Source of the DNA: Malaya genurostris
Lineage: Eukaryota > Arthropoda > Insecta > Diptera > Culicidae
Direction of reading: 5' to 3'
Assembly (NCBI RefSeq): GCF_030247185.1
Contig: NC_080571.1
Span: 106,971,128 to 107,035,127, forward strand
Length of the DNA stretch: 64,000 nucleotides
Shown here piece after piece: positions 45,484 through 57,328 of this stretch. The translations under genes and the position numbers were made by a program. The notes under the pieces are model-generated. The model was not told where the DNA came from. It searched no databases and saw only the letters and a list, made by a program, of their open reading frames with translations. The stretch's first letter is position 1. Every line of letters starts with the position of its first letter.

Positions 45484-46768
45484 ACAGTTCGGCTGAAAAG
45501 TTCGTAGCGTTTAATAGAAACACACATTTTTTTGCCAAAATTCGTTTTTATTATTCAACATAATTGCCATCAGAGGCGATACAGCGATTATAGCGATCTT
45601 CCAACTTTTCGATACCATTTTTGTAGTACGATTTGTCCGTTGCCTCAAAATAGGCCTCAGTTTCAGCGATTACCTCTTCATTGCATCTAAATTTTTTACC
45701 AGCGAGCATTCTCTTGAGGTCTGAGAACAGGAAAAAGTCACTGGGGGGCCAAATCTGGAGAATACGGTGGATGAGGGAGCAATTCGAAGCCCAATTCGTC
45801 CAATTTCAGCAAGGTTTTCATCGACTTGTGACACGGTGCATTGTCTTGATGAAACAAAACTTTTTTCTTCTTCAAATGAGGCCGTTTTTTTTTAAATTTC
45901 GTCCTTCAAACGCTCTAATAACGCTATATAATAGTCACTGTTGATGGTTTTTTCCTTTTCAAGGTAGTCGATGAAAATTATACCATGCGAATCCCAAAAT
46001 ACAGACGCCATAATCTTACCGGCCGATTGTTGAGTCTTTCCACGCTTTGGGTTCGGTTCATCGACACTCAGCTGACTGTCGATTGGACTCCGGAGTGAAG
46101 TGATGGAGCCATGTTTCGTCCATTGTTATATATCGACGAAAAAAATCGGTTTTATTTCGATATAACAGCTCCAAACACTGCTCAGAATCATCAATTCGTT
46201 GTTGTTTTTGATCGATTGTGAGCTCACGCGGCACCCATTTTGCACAAAGCTTTCTCATATCCAAATATTCGTGAATAATATGTCCAACACGTTCCATTGG
46301 TATCTTTAGGATGTCAGCTATCTCGATCAACTTCACTTTACGGTCATTGAAAATCATTTTGTGGATTTTTTCATGTTTTCATCGGTAACAGCCTCTTTTG
46401 GACGTCCACTGCGTTCATCGTCTTCGATGCTCATATGACCAGTACGAAATTTTGCAAACCACTAACGAATTGTTGCTTCGTCCGGTGCAGAGTCTGAATA
46501 ACACTCATCAAACCATTTTTTGGTATCGGCGGCACTATTTTTCATCAAAAAGTAGTGTTTCATCAACACACGAAATTCCTTTTTTCCATTTTGTTCACAA
46601 TAACAAAAGTAACTTCACTCAAAATGCAATATCTCACAAACTAATAATCGGACAGCTGTCAAATTTATACACGTATCTTTCGAAGGTTGGTACTAACTGA
46701 AAATGGTATGGATTTATTTCTAGTGGCGCCCTCTCATAGAAACGATACGAACTTTTCAGCCGATCTGT
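45484..46768 (-). pseudogene. Near full-length irritans-type mariner, inactivated
   Basis: The TIRs are ACAGTTCGGCTGAAAAGTTC (left) and, inverted, ACAGATCGGCTGAAAAGTTC (right). A TA follows the right end (46769-46770); the left flank is AA. The transposase reads from about 46590 (MEKKEFRVLMKHYF). An in-frame TAG replaces a Ser codon near 46464 (EATIR*WF), and one A is lost near 46364. From 46357 to 46058 it is open (KLIEIADILKIPMERVG, then the first catalytic Asp in MDETWLHHF). The second Asp motif HQDNAPCHKS is at about 45860-45830. A 6-C run at 45743-45748 shifts the frame just before the third Asp. It is the most complete mariner here and closely related to the split copy at 30257-33029. 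Confidence 0.9.
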
Positions 46769-46984
46769 TACGTGCCATCATACGGAAGAAGAAGAAAACC
46801 CACCCGCCTAGCACACAACGTGCTTTGTTCAATTTTGTATAGCGTGCAGGGTTGCCACATTTAAATCTTTATTAACTTGACATAACTGTTTACAAATTGA
46901 AAAGGTGATGGTACAAACCCGAAGAAAGTTTTTGATTTTATTCAAACTGGACAGAACCATTTAGTAATGTTTTTGAAAATATAA

Positions 46985-47031
46985 GTAATATGAGAAAGGC
47001 ATCATTACACCATTAGGTGGATTAAAAAAGG
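46985..47031 (+). repeat. Conserved repeat-end module, copy 2
   Basis: ATGAGAAAGGCATCATTACA followed by CCATTAGGTGGATTAAAAAA; matches 33048-33095 with few changes. Confidence 0.7.
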
Positions 47032-48339
47032 TTTTTTTTGTGTGAAACTAGTTCAATGTGTACTGTTTACGTTGTGTAAGTGATGGTAGTAGTTTTGCAA
47101 TCGTTGCGAAGATGGAGTCAGAAGAACAGCTCCGGCGTAAATAATTTTGCGCACACTACTTTTGAAAATCTGGATCTCTGACATCCTACCATCGGCAGAA
47201 AGCTGGGGTGACATTATGTATCTCGAATTTTATCGAATCGATCATGTTTCGTATTATGGTTCTCGATTCGAACTCGATCGTCTAGCTTCATTCGACTTCA
47301 CTCGAAGCAGTATTAGATTATCGAGAAGTTTTGGCATTATGAAACCAACACAATCGAGCTCGTAAACGACTAAACTCGATAAGAAATAGTCGATAACATT
47401 ATTGCTATAGACCTTGAATTTTCGAATTTTCTTTTTATTTAAAGGTAATTCTCGATAGCATCATGGATTAACATATTAGTGTTGAATCTTTATTTTAATG
47501 TATCGTTTTGTATATCATGATATATTTTGTACGTTTAAACTGTCGGACTGTTTAAAAGTCATATCAGAGATGCATGGCATTTAATTAATAAAACAAAAGC
47601 AAGTCGAAGCTAAACTATGTCCAGTAACTGTAGTTTGTAATCAAACTTCTGGAACCGGTAGACGAAAAGCGTTACTTTTGGGGAAAAAGGCAAAGGAAAT
47701 CGGGTGGAAACTTGAATTGAGACTTAATTCAGTCTAATATGAATTACATTTAATGTGTTGTGATTTTCAGCGCTATGTTTGATTCATATTAATTAATTAA
47801 TCAATAATCTTATAATGAAATATGAATTTCGAGGTATTGAGATTGGGTGTTATTTACACATCTCGAAAATTCTTAGTTTTATGTTTCGATGTAGAGATTC
47901 ATTGATAAATTGATAAATATTTGCCAGCAGGTAGTATCATTCAAACATAATTTGTATGTATACAAACAAAATAAAATTTTATCCGAAATTTTCAAATATA
48001 TTGGGCAGGTTTCAATGATACGTTTGATGACAATACGTGATTTTTTTGTATATTTGTTAGGTTTTATTATAGTCAATAATCGTTTAAACTGAAGTAAACT
48101 GAAATTCTTTTCCAAACACCTTCAAAGTATATGGTATATGCCAAACGCATCACCATCTCGCAATCTCATGATAAGAACGCAAAGTTGACTCTTCAATAGT
48201 AGATATAAATACTAAAATAATTTAAAAGTTTTGAATCCAACAGAACTTCTAAGTCCTTGACAGTTGATTCTCGTATAGCGAAATGGTATAGCCGAATACA
48301 ACTACTGTGCGTTTACGTGAGAAAGAAATTACGGAACAT

Positions 48340-49100
48340 TTTGAAGCGTTCTAGACCATTCTATTGAGGTCGCCCCAACTGGAGATGATATCTTACTGTT
48401 TCTGCATGAATCTGGCATCTTCCAGGTCTTTAATATTTATATTAAATAATTATTAATATAATTTAAAATCGTCGGCGAATAATAGTTTTTTACATTGCAG
48501 CGCAAGGTTCAATTCATTTAGATACAGCAAAAAATAAAAAGGGTTCGAGGTGACTACCTTGAGGTACTCCCGAGTTAGTCAGGAAGGGTGCGGTTGTGCA
48601 GTCACCGATTATAACTATCATAGTATGGTTAATCAAATAAGACTGCAGCCAGTTCAAAAAAGGACCACTAAATCCAAGTTTAGCAATAGCTATTTGGTGA
48701 TTTATTTTATCAAAACCAGCGGAGAAGTCGATATATATATATATATATAGCGTCAACCTGCTCTTGCGTCTGTAACGACTGAATGACATAGAAAGTATAA
48801 CACACAAGATTCGTAGATGTAGATCGTTTTGGCATGAAACCGTGCTGAGTTGAAGATATATAATTAGAGCAATTGTGTATGATGAAATCCAAAACGACTA
48901 ATTCAAAGAGCTTAGATACAGCACACACTGTGGTTCGATATTTCACATTAATTGCCTTTTTCAAATACGGGGAAGATGACGATTTTTCCATGATTCGGGA
49001 AAAATTCCAGAGCATACGAAAATATTTAATAAATTGTATTTGACTTGCAACAATACAGCAATATAACAATAATTTCAAAAGTTTATCTCCAGATTGTGCA
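48340..49100 (-). pseudogene. Jockey-like reverse transcriptase remnant
   Basis: Minus-strand pieces show RT motifs in order: KKSSSSPYLKKAINVKYRTT (finger region), TQHGFMPKRSTSTNLV, then motif A (expected TDFSAGFDK) in which the codons are replaced by an expanded TA microsatellite at 48731-48750 (reads IYIYIYIDFSAGFDKI). There follow KLGFSGPFLNWLQSYLIN, the GVPQGS motif near 48570 and, in another frame, the catalytic FADD near 48475. Several frameshifts and stops make it inactive. No 3' end with A-tail was identified. Confidence 0.8.
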
Positions 49101-49362
49101 CCAGCATTGGCGTCTCAATTAATTTATATTACAGAAATGTGGTCAAAATATTCCAAACAAAATTTTGTATAACAAACATTTTCCTTCTTTTCAATACTTG
49201 AACTGAATAAATGTAATCGAAAATATCCAAACAATAATTTATTGTTTGTTTTTTTCATGATTGTGATGTCTATGGGTTTGTTTATTTCCATTTGATAATT
49301 CGAACCGTGCCAGTCGAAATCTAGTACCACCCTGTTAGAATCTCGATCAAGTGGTCGAAAGC

Positions 49363-50487
49363 AGTTCGTGCTGGCATCTCATCAGACACAGTCGACAATT
49401 GCTTACGGTCGAGACGATAGAAACAAAGACAATACAGTGTAGTGAACAATAGAGTGTACGAAATGGGCAAATACGATTTAACAAAGCCTGAAACTTGGCC
49501 TACAAGGCCAAATTCAATTTGTATTGATTTCAAGCGCTGCAAAGTTAGACCAGCAGCAACCGAAATTGAAATCTTGCTTAAGGAACGAATGCATCTAAAC
49601 GTTACTGATGTAAGTGAGATTCAATTCAACAAGGCGTCTAACTGTGTGTACATTATGTTCAAACGTGAAAAAGATGCAATTGCATTTGCTTCGGTTAATA
49701 ACGGGGTGCACAGTATTGATCATGACAATGTTAAATATAAAATCCCTGTGTACATGGTGGATAATGCCATAGAAGTACGCGTGCATGACCTTCCCCCGCA
49801 GACCAGCGAGGGGTATGTTCGGGAATGTATGTCGCAGTACGGTGAAGTTCTTTCCATCGAAAGGGAAGTATGGCGGAATTTTTTTCCGGGTATCCGGAAT
49901 GGCGTGCGAGTAGTACGTATGCAACTACGTAAAGCAATTCCATCTTACATCATTTGTGATCAAGACGGGATACATCCGTGTAAAACGCTGATTACGTATG
50001 AAAATCAACTGGTTACATGTCAGTTTTGTGAACAACCTGCACACTACGGCAAACCTTGCACTGAAACTGCAAAAAGGACATCTTTAAACAAAAAAAAGGA
50101 CAACCGCCCAACAACGGAAACTAGTGAGCGCAGTACTCCTGTTGTACCATCAAACCCACCAACAACTGCAATTAATGCACAACAAGGCGCGTCTACAGCA
50201 ACTAACAACCAACCCAAGAATGCGAATTACAAGGAAAACGAAGAAAAAACGGAAACCAACAACGATACCACCGATGCGGCAATGGAGGACGAGACGAGCC
50301 ACGAACAAAGTGCCCCTCACTCATCGCAAGATAAAAATGGAAGCTCCTCTCCCCCTAGAAAAAGGGTGACAACGAGATCCAACGGTAAAAAAATTATTTT
50401 ATCTAATAAAAACATGGCTCATTCGGCCACGTAAAGCTTGTACGCAAATTGGCCTGAATAAAAAATTTTTTATAAAAAAAAAAAAAA
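49363..50487 (+). mobile_element. ORF1-only retroelement, copy 4, intact, with target duplication and poly(A)
   Basis: AAGTGGTCGAAAGC occurs at 49349-49362 and directly after the A-tail (50486-50499; its leading A residues may belong to the tail). The element starts AGTTCGTGCTGGCATCTCAT with a 100-bp leader, has an intact ORF, then about 50 bp of 3' untranslated DNA (GGCCTGAATAAAAAATTTTT) and an A run. The unbroken duplication on both sides shows that an RNA lacking any ORF2 was retrotransposed as a unit. Copies 2 and 3 share the same 5' and 3' ends. Confidence 0.92.
49463..50434 (+). CDS. ORF1 (gag-like nucleic-acid-binding) protein of the retroelement
   Basis: Intact 323-residue ORF starting MGKYDLTKPETWPTRPNSIC. 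The N-terminal two thirds form a conserved region (RVHDLPPQTSEGYVRECMSQ, YGEVLSIEREVWRNFFPGIR) that could be RNA-binding. A single CCHC zinc knuckle CQFCEQPAHYGKPC (C-x2-C-x4-H-x4-C) follows at residues about 190-203. The last third is a low-complexity Asn/Thr/Ser/Glu-rich tail ending in a basic SPPRKRVTTRSNGKK stretch. Expected role: binding of element RNA in a ribonucleoprotein, with reverse transcription supplied by another element. The start at 49463 is chosen because related copies share this ATG; an in-frame extension upstream lacks ATG. No protease, RT or endonuclease is present. Confidence 0.85.
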   Translation: MGKYDLTKPETWPTRPNSICIDFKRCKVRPAATEIEILLKERMHLNVTDVSEIQFNKASNCVYIMFKREKDAIAFASVNNGVHSIDHDNVKYKIPVYMVDNAIEVRVHDLPPQTSEGYVRECMSQYGEVLSIEREVWRNFFPGIRNGVRVVRMQLRKAIPSYIICDQDGIHPCKTLITYENQLVTCQFCEQPAHYGKPCTETAKRTSLNKKKDNRPTTETSERSTPVVPSNPPTTAINAQQGASTATNNQPKNANYKENEEKTETNNDTTDAAMEDETSHEQSAPHSSQDKNGSSSPPRKRVTTRSNGKKIILSNKNMAHSAT

Positions 50488-50599
50488 GTGGTCGAAAGCG
50501 ATACGTAGTGCCATAGTTCAATCGAATCGACTTCAGAAATAATCGTTTCGACAAACTCGATGCGAGATGCACAATGTCAGCCCTGAGAATTGTACAATT

Positions 50600-51660
50600 T
50601 ACGGTATCTCGTGTTTTAAATCGGTACTACTAACGTTTAACTGCTGATTCCGATCAGGCATGGCAAAATAGATCTACGTATAGTGAGAAGGATCATAAGT
50701 GGGTAGCTCAAGCCTTCACTAGGAAAACACACTGTTCTGTAAAGAGGTGGCGAAAAAACTGCAGGTGAGTAAAACTGCTTGAAGGAGCTGACCAGATCAA
50801 AGGTCACATTGGATTTCATGTAGACAACAGTCAGGTGGAATCAAATAAATAAATATCTGAATGTGTTACTAAACATCCAGAGTACTTTAACTGACAGAAC
50901 GTATATATAATTTTTGAATGGTGCGCCGTTATGGTATACTTTTACTAGTTCTGTCGTTATGTTTTTCATCTATCTTTTCCGATTTAACTCATGAAGACTT
51001 GAAATCTGAACATCAAACAAATCTATGAAATTAAATAAATCAATGCATGATACTTTGAAAGAAACGAATGTACGTCCATACTAGTTCCCCTCATGTAGTA
51101 ATCGGCTATCAGTTCCACGGTTATAAGAAAAAAAGAACTTTAGAGTAGCAGACCTTCTCATAGGTATAGTGTTACCCCCTCGCCTCATAATTATTGCGTT
51201 ACCTTGTGACTGCCGCCCGGCATGTTGTAAAACTACGATAAAACAAAACAATAGGTTTTTGATTTATGAGCAATTCGTAAATGTTTGATGTTTCTAACCG
51301 GGATCTTCTGTGTCAGGTGTTAGCAGTAATGATTTACCTATGAACACAAATACTAAAATTCTATGACCAAAGAAACCTTCGATACGTCAAAATTTTAGTA
51401 TGGTTTAAATGTGAACTTATTTACATGCAAGGGTAGACTAAACAGAAGAAGAATCTGACATCAAGTGCCTATTATCTGGTAGTGTAATGACCTTGTTTGT
51501 AGCTGGTTTAGTATTACCAAGGCAGATAAAACAATGTTATACAAAAAAAAGTTAGGATCAATCTTTCGTTCTTAACTAATTAGTGCATAGTAGTTTAAAT
51601 TGAACAGATAATACGATTCAGTAGTTCAACTAGAACCGCAATTAAACAACAAGTTTTGCT
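50600..51660. other. No gene recognised
   Basis: About 1 kb of A/T-rich non-coding DNA without recognisable repeats. Confidence 0.45.
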
Positions 51661-51664
51661 CTAC

Positions 51665-52135
51665 CTGACCTGATGTGGTACTGGTTGCAACCTTTTATTG
51701 GTTTCTTTTTGCGACTGAATGTTATTATGGAGCATTGACTCCATTCTGTTGGCCTGACACAAGTGGCCGAAAATATCAAGTTGTTGCTGAAGAAAACTTG
51801 CATCGCTCCGGCTACCAATTTTTAGTCATCTGCGTACGAGAGTTTTAAGCACTTCAAAGAGATTGATATAAAGCAAGAACAGAAGAAGCCCAGGTGACTC
51901 CTTTGTGGCACACCAAAGATAATGATGAACGATTCTGTCACAAATTTTTACTGACATTTTGCGACCGTTAAGATAAGATTTTATGCCGCGGTAGTTGGAG
52001 ATAATATGCTTGTGTCCTTTTTCGTGCACGGGAAATAAATACGGAAAATAATTTTTTTCCAGATATCTGGGAATGAGCCTGATGATAGTGACCTATTGAA
52101 AGTGTAGGCCAATGGAGATGCAATGCTGGTAACAC
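51665..52135 (-). pseudogene. Second reverse transcriptase remnant, internally deleted
   Basis: The minus strand encodes VTSIASPLAYTFNRSLSSGS, FPDIWKKIIF and HKHIISNYRGI, then joins directly to KSYLNGRKMSVKICDRIVHH, so motif A and the intervening palm/finger residues are deleted. A degenerate GVPQGS position (reads KESPGL), LLFLLYIN and, after a stop, LKIGSRSDASFLQQQLDIFG follow, which is the region just after the FADD box in Jockey-like RTs. Reading frame changes occur between pieces. Related to but distinct from the remnant at 48340-49100. Confidence 0.75.
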
Positions 52136-52934
52136 AAGAAGTGCACCAGTGGGTGCTAGCTCATTTTAGGTGGGTAGTGAACTAGCACTCAATACCCACA
52201 GTTGGGCGTTGAACGTTTGTTGAACGTAATATTATTTCAGTTTGTTGAATGGTTTGTTGTTGTTTTCTTTCGTACCAAAATAGTGTGAGGTTGTAAATGT
52301 ATTGCTATTCTATGCAAGTAGAAGTATTCAGTCGGTAAATTGTGCCTATTTGAAAAAAAAATGGTTTTTAGAAACAAAAATCCAAAAATCTACTAGAGTT
52401 GGTTCAGCAATGGACCTCGGTCTGCCGGGTTTTTGAGCAAAAAAATGGCACCCAATTGAATGGTCTATTTCAAAATCGGCAAATGAAGGTCCCGAATCGG
52501 CCTACCGTTGGACGATTTATTGTCCTTTCATTGGGTGAACGGTTTACCGTATTGAACCAACGGGCAACTTCCGTTGGACGTTGTTTTCTTGGAGGGTAGG
52601 TCACAAAGTGTATAATTGATTTCGTCATTTTGTCAATTAAAAAACACTTATCTGAGAGCTGATCACAACCAATTAATTCTTGACCAGCATGTAAAGATAT
52701 GTATGCAAATTTCTAATAAATCATAGATCCAAACCAAGATCAAGTCAATTTATTAGTGACAAATCGGTATTAATACCAAAAAAAGTACACATTAAATATA
52801 GATCCTTTTAATTCAAGTGAAATTAATGAGAAATAAAATGAAAGAGAACATTTTGAAGCTCTATGATCATAACAGATCCTAAGATTGCCTCGAAAAAGTT
52901 TTCCAAAGTTTGAGCGAATGCTATATCTATTTTT
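52136..52934. other. No gene recognised
   Basis: A 66-codon plus-strand ORF at 52399-52599 has no recognisable content. The remainder is A/T-rich. Confidence 0.4.
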
Positions 52935-54415
52935 TATAATAAAAAAAAGGTAAAAAAGTAAAAGTACAGTTCAAGCTGAGCAATGGCTTCAAAAGTGTTA
53001 TCCGGACACTGCTCCATCAAAAAGAACCATTTGTTATTGGTTTGCTGAAATCAAACGTGGTTGTACGAACACCGCTGATGGCCAACGTTCCTTTCAATTG
53101 AGGTGGTTACTCCAGAAAACATAAAAAAAGTCCACAAATTGATTATATCTAACCGTAAATTGAATTTAATCTGACTGCGACAACAAGAAGAGGAGCGCAG
53201 CGAGCAATGTGGATCGAGCAAGTGGAAGGTGATCTATGAAGCATTCGTGCCTTGAGTTGCTAGTGACGAGCAGCCATGGGCCGAGTTATTTGGAGACGTA
53301 TGCTTGATACAGCAAATGCACCATAGCCGAGGCTATAAAGTTATCAGAAAGCAGTGTTTTTACAATTACGCACGAACATTTCACTATGCTCTTTTTAAAG
53401 AAGATACCGCAAGTATTCACAATCGATGATCAAAAACAACAACATGTTGATGATTCAGAGAAGTGTTCTGTCATATTTACAAGTAATAAATCAGATTTTT
53501 TCACCGTCGAAACGTGACAATGGATGAAACATGGATCCATCACTTTACTCAGGAATTAAAAAGATTCATCATTTATAAATTATTATTATTAAATTCATCT
53601 GACAATAAAATGGTCTTAATGAATATGTATCAGTCAAGTCATAAAATTGTAGAACGTAGTACTTTCTGCGAAAATTTGTTGGTTCAAGTTGGTTCACCAA
53701 AATCGAAAAAATGTTCAACAGTGCCAAACGTCCTTAAACAAAATGTTATCGGTTCGTAATATCCGAACGCCGTTCGATGAAATCTCGGCTGCAATAAACT
53801 GGTGAAGCGCAGCGATCATTGTGAAGCACGGAAATCAAGTAGAGACAGAATCTTCGAAGAGTCGGTATCACCGTTAATCAGTTTTGCCACGAAAACAGCT
53901 AGCTGAATCTGTAAACTGCAGTTCGTAAACCACGACCGAAACGTCAGACAGCAGACAGAGCCACCGAGAAGGAGGGGGAAAGAGGGAAATCCTCCCGTGC
54001 CCGGACTTTTTCAGAGGGCCCGGAAATTAGAAGTCTTCATAATAAAAAATATCAAAAATAGATGCACATTGGGCATGTGAATTAGTTTGTTAAGTTAATG
54101 TGTTTAAAAATTTCCTAATTCAAGGAAAATCCCGATTTTTAAGATAATTCCCATGTATAGGGATCCAAAATATTGCAGTCCCCCCAGACTCTCTAGTTCG
54201 TTAAGAAATTCAACTCAAATTAGAAGCAATTGCTTAATGGAAAGCCTATTTTGAGGCAAAAAACAAATCCTTCTAGAAGAACGGCATCGAGGAACTAGAG
54301 AATCGTTGAACTGATTGTATTGCTCTTGAAGGAGATTCCATTGATGAATGAAATCGATTTTTGGTAACTTATTGAGTGATCATTGCCGTTACTCAACCGG
54401 ACGAGTTTTCTTGTG
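52935..54415 (+). pseudogene. Heavily decayed mariner with internal insertions
   Basis: Scattered homology to irritans-like mariner: VQAEQWLQKCYPDTAPSKRT, ICYWFAEIKRG (52965-53070), then PENIKKVHKLIISNRKLNLI, LSESSVFTITHEHFTM, FTIDDQKQQHVDDSEKC, TSNKSDFF and the MDETWIHHF first-Asp motif near 53521, and finally AYFEAKNKS, NGIEELENR, TDCIALEGDSIDE (about 54245-54350). Foreign sequence interrupts it at roughly 53170-53335 and 53760-54200; the second and third Asp regions are missing. It is older than the copies at 30257 and 45484 and belongs to a separate lineage. Confidence 0.75.
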
Positions 54416-57141
54416 CGTTAAACAAAAAATGATTAGTAATTTTAACCAATTAGTTGCTAGCAGAAGTAACAACGTTGTTATTCTGATATTTTAGCGTTTA
54501 GGAGACAACTTAGTATAGAATAAAATAAAACTACCCAAAATGATAAATCCTAGCAAAAAATTGGCACAATATCGTGCTTAAACAACAGTTCCAATTCGAA
54601 ACAGTTCCATTCGACTGAATCTCAATCAGTATATCGCAATAATCTTTAATTCATTCATTCTAAAATATCAGCGATTATCATATTTATTAAAAACGCAACG
54701 GTATCTCTAATGTCAAACAAAATTCATAGATTAGAATATAGCTTTCTTCAAAGAAAACACATTTGAGTTTTATCAACATCACATTGTATTTATGTCACAA
54801 AACCACAATCAAAAATTCCTAAGCATGACAAATTATAAGCGCTTGGGATAATGAGCATACAAATGGCTATCAACCGAACCGAATTTATAGAATGTTCAAG
54901 GTGTACCGGTGAAGGAAATAGTAAGCCATCTGCTAACGACAATCTTGCTATTTCTAGTTTGAATATGATGAGACGGTTCACAGCAACAGTTTCAGCTCAA
55001 AACCATATGATAGATTACGATGGACGAACCCATGGACACCAATTCCGCGTTACTAACATCTGTCAGGGTCAGTTCCTAACCACCTAACCAAAAGTAGTTC
55101 AACTAAACAAGTTGTTTTATTTAAAAGAGGTTCGATTGATCTGAAAGGGTTTTAGAAGCATAATTTCAAAAGAAATATTTATAGAGCCTCAGAAGTAGTT
55201 CAATATACTGAAATATTTGCGTTTCAATTCTATTATCTTTTAGAAAATTACTTCTTGATTTATCCATTACCGAAGAGTCATTAATGACTAGAAACTTTTT
55301 CTTCGAGGTGATTCAGGTTGTATGATTAGTACAAACAACAAGTTCTTCTAGCTACTAATGTTCCGTTTCAAATTTATTGCTTATATATTACCTTAGTTAA
55401 ACTACATTCAAAAGAAATTGTTAATCACGGCACTTCGGTCAAATCCCGTACTCTATTTGGAAGGCGCATGCACATAAAAGAAACCAAGAAATTGTTGACC
55501 ATCATCAATACCTGCGCTCATTAGATTAAGACCCTGATGCGACGATAAATCAAAAATCGTACAAAACGACGAGCTCAATACCGCGTTTACACTTTCCGCC
55601 GGCACACAGTTTGAAGAGAGCTTGTCAAATTGTTTTGAATTAAGGAAAAGGTCAACCGCTGCTGGTTTTTTGCTATTGTTGTTTCATCTTTTAATTTCAT
55701 CTATGTATGTTTTTTTTCTTTTTTTGTCATTTTCGCGTACATTCTGAGGGTAGCGAGTGATAGCTGTATGACGGTCGTCAAGAAGTGCCTGTGAAGAAGT
55801 TATATAAAAGACAATCATGCATGCAGAGAAATATGGCCCATTTGCTTTGTTATGCTATAATTATTGTTTCCGATGTATCTTGTTTCGCTGACAGTGAACT
55901 TGAGAACAGATTGAAACTTGTAGAAAAAAAGAATTATTTCAATTAGATTCATCGATTTTTTTTTCGATTCGATTTGACTTATCCGTTAATTCTGCTACCG
56001 TAATATTTTATTGATTACTACACAAACAAAATATTTGATGGTTTGACATAAAACAAATGTCCTCCATTCCCGGGAAAACGTCACGCTACTATTCACACGT
56101 TGCTACCAAGGGTGCAGGAAGCAAGCTGAACTAGTTTTCAGTTACAAAGCAAAAGAAGACGATCGCGAAATCGGTATGTTAATTTTGTCAAGTTCACAAT
56201 TCATTTACCTGTGTTTTTTGCTTCTAAGCGAAGGTGTTAAATAGCATCTTAAAAATATGCTAATCCTTAGAATTTAGAATGTGAATATTGGTATACCGCT
56301 ATTGGATCATCTGTTTAGCACTGAACGCCATGGTATCATCAATCAATAATTTTATTCTGCATATTTTACAAAATATACCATAAAAACAGATACTTCCGTA
56401 GTACCCAGAACTGTTCGTTGAATTGTGGGGTCGGCGAATATCATACAAATTTTCCTCTACTGATTGACTAATACGAGTTGCTTTGGGAATGATATTTTTA
56501 AACTGATAACATATTGATCATGCCAACATCATAAGCATCATTTCAACATCATGATTGCTAGCGTTTCCGGCCATCTCCAACTTCATCATTCACAAGAAAC
56601 GATAATGGATTTGGAATGAAAGTGAAAGCTTCATCTACTTGACGACAGGACAACGACTCATCAGATTCTTCCATTTGTGTCATAATTGAACTTACTAGTC
56701 ACCATTTGTTTTTATTATTCCACTTTCTCATCACGTGGAAGAATGATGCATTCCGCATGTATCTAATATGCTTAGCTATAGTACTATAAGTTCCGTCAAA
56801 ATACAGTGGTTATATAATTATGTTCTTCGACTGTACTTAAATCTATCTATCTATATATATAAAATGCAGAGATCATTCTTTGTAATCGCATCACGTAAGA
56901 TCAGATGGATGTATTTACATGATTCTTTTTTTTTTTGTTTGATCAATTTTTACCCCCACCGGGTTCGTACATCAAAAAAATTAGGAAAACTTACCGGAAA
57001 AGTGGGAAAAATCAATAGAATTATTTTGTATGGACAATGGAATTTTCCGTTGAAAAAGTCGTCTATGCTTGCTAGATCTACGATTGATGTTTCGCGCGCA
57101 ACGAGTTGCATAAGTGCTTGGCCGTCGAAGGAAAGAATACT
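54416..57141. other. Low-repeat island; no gene recognised
   Basis: 2.7 kb with little similarity to the window's repeats. 55430-55680 and 56030-56180 are slightly richer in G+C. The ORFs at 54851-55087 and 56768-57151 lack recognisable domains. May be host intronic, intergenic or regulatory sequence. Confidence 0.4.
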
Positions 57142-57153
57142 AGATCGTTGAAA

Positions 57154-57316
57154 GGGGACGGGTATAGTGTGATGGGTAAGTCGATGCCTTTCACGCAGCC
57201 CGCCTGGGTTCGATTCCCAACCCCGCACATAGGGTCAGAAAGTTTTTCTGGTCCGAAGAGGCGAATGACCGAATGAATGAAAGGTTAAAACCTCTATAAT
57301 CGAAACAAAAAAAATA
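57154..57316 (+). mobile_element. tRNA-derived SINE, full copy with 12-bp target duplication
   Basis: The exact duplication AGATCGTTGAAA is at 57142-57153 and 57317-57328. The 163-bp body begins GGGGACGGGTATAGTGTGAT, has a tRNA-like promoter with B box GGTTCGATTCC (57207-57217), a tRNA-unrelated part (CATAGGGTCAGAAAGTTTTT ... GAAGAGGCGAATGACC) and ends CTATAATCGAAAC plus an A run. Transcription by RNA polymerase III from the internal promoter is expected; mobility depends on a LINE. Same family as 26330-26439. Confidence 0.9.
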
Positions 57317-57328
57317 AGATCGTTGAAA

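Larger units (their letters stand above)
47203..50585. mobile_element. Possible TIR element hosting later insertions
   Basis: CTGGGGTGACATTATGTATC at 47203 is mirrored by CAGGGCTGACATTGTGCATC on the other strand starting at 50585. Both ends are followed by TCGA-rich sequence. Within lie the RT remnant (48340-49100) and retroelement copy 4. No matching target duplication was found. The boundary call rests on the roughly 25-bp terminal similarity alone. Confidence 0.45.

Noticed and set aside
53170..53335. Foreign segment in the decayed mariner as a possible host exon
   Set aside because: Short, no open frame with recognisable content and no splice signals. More likely a small insertion or diverged linker.
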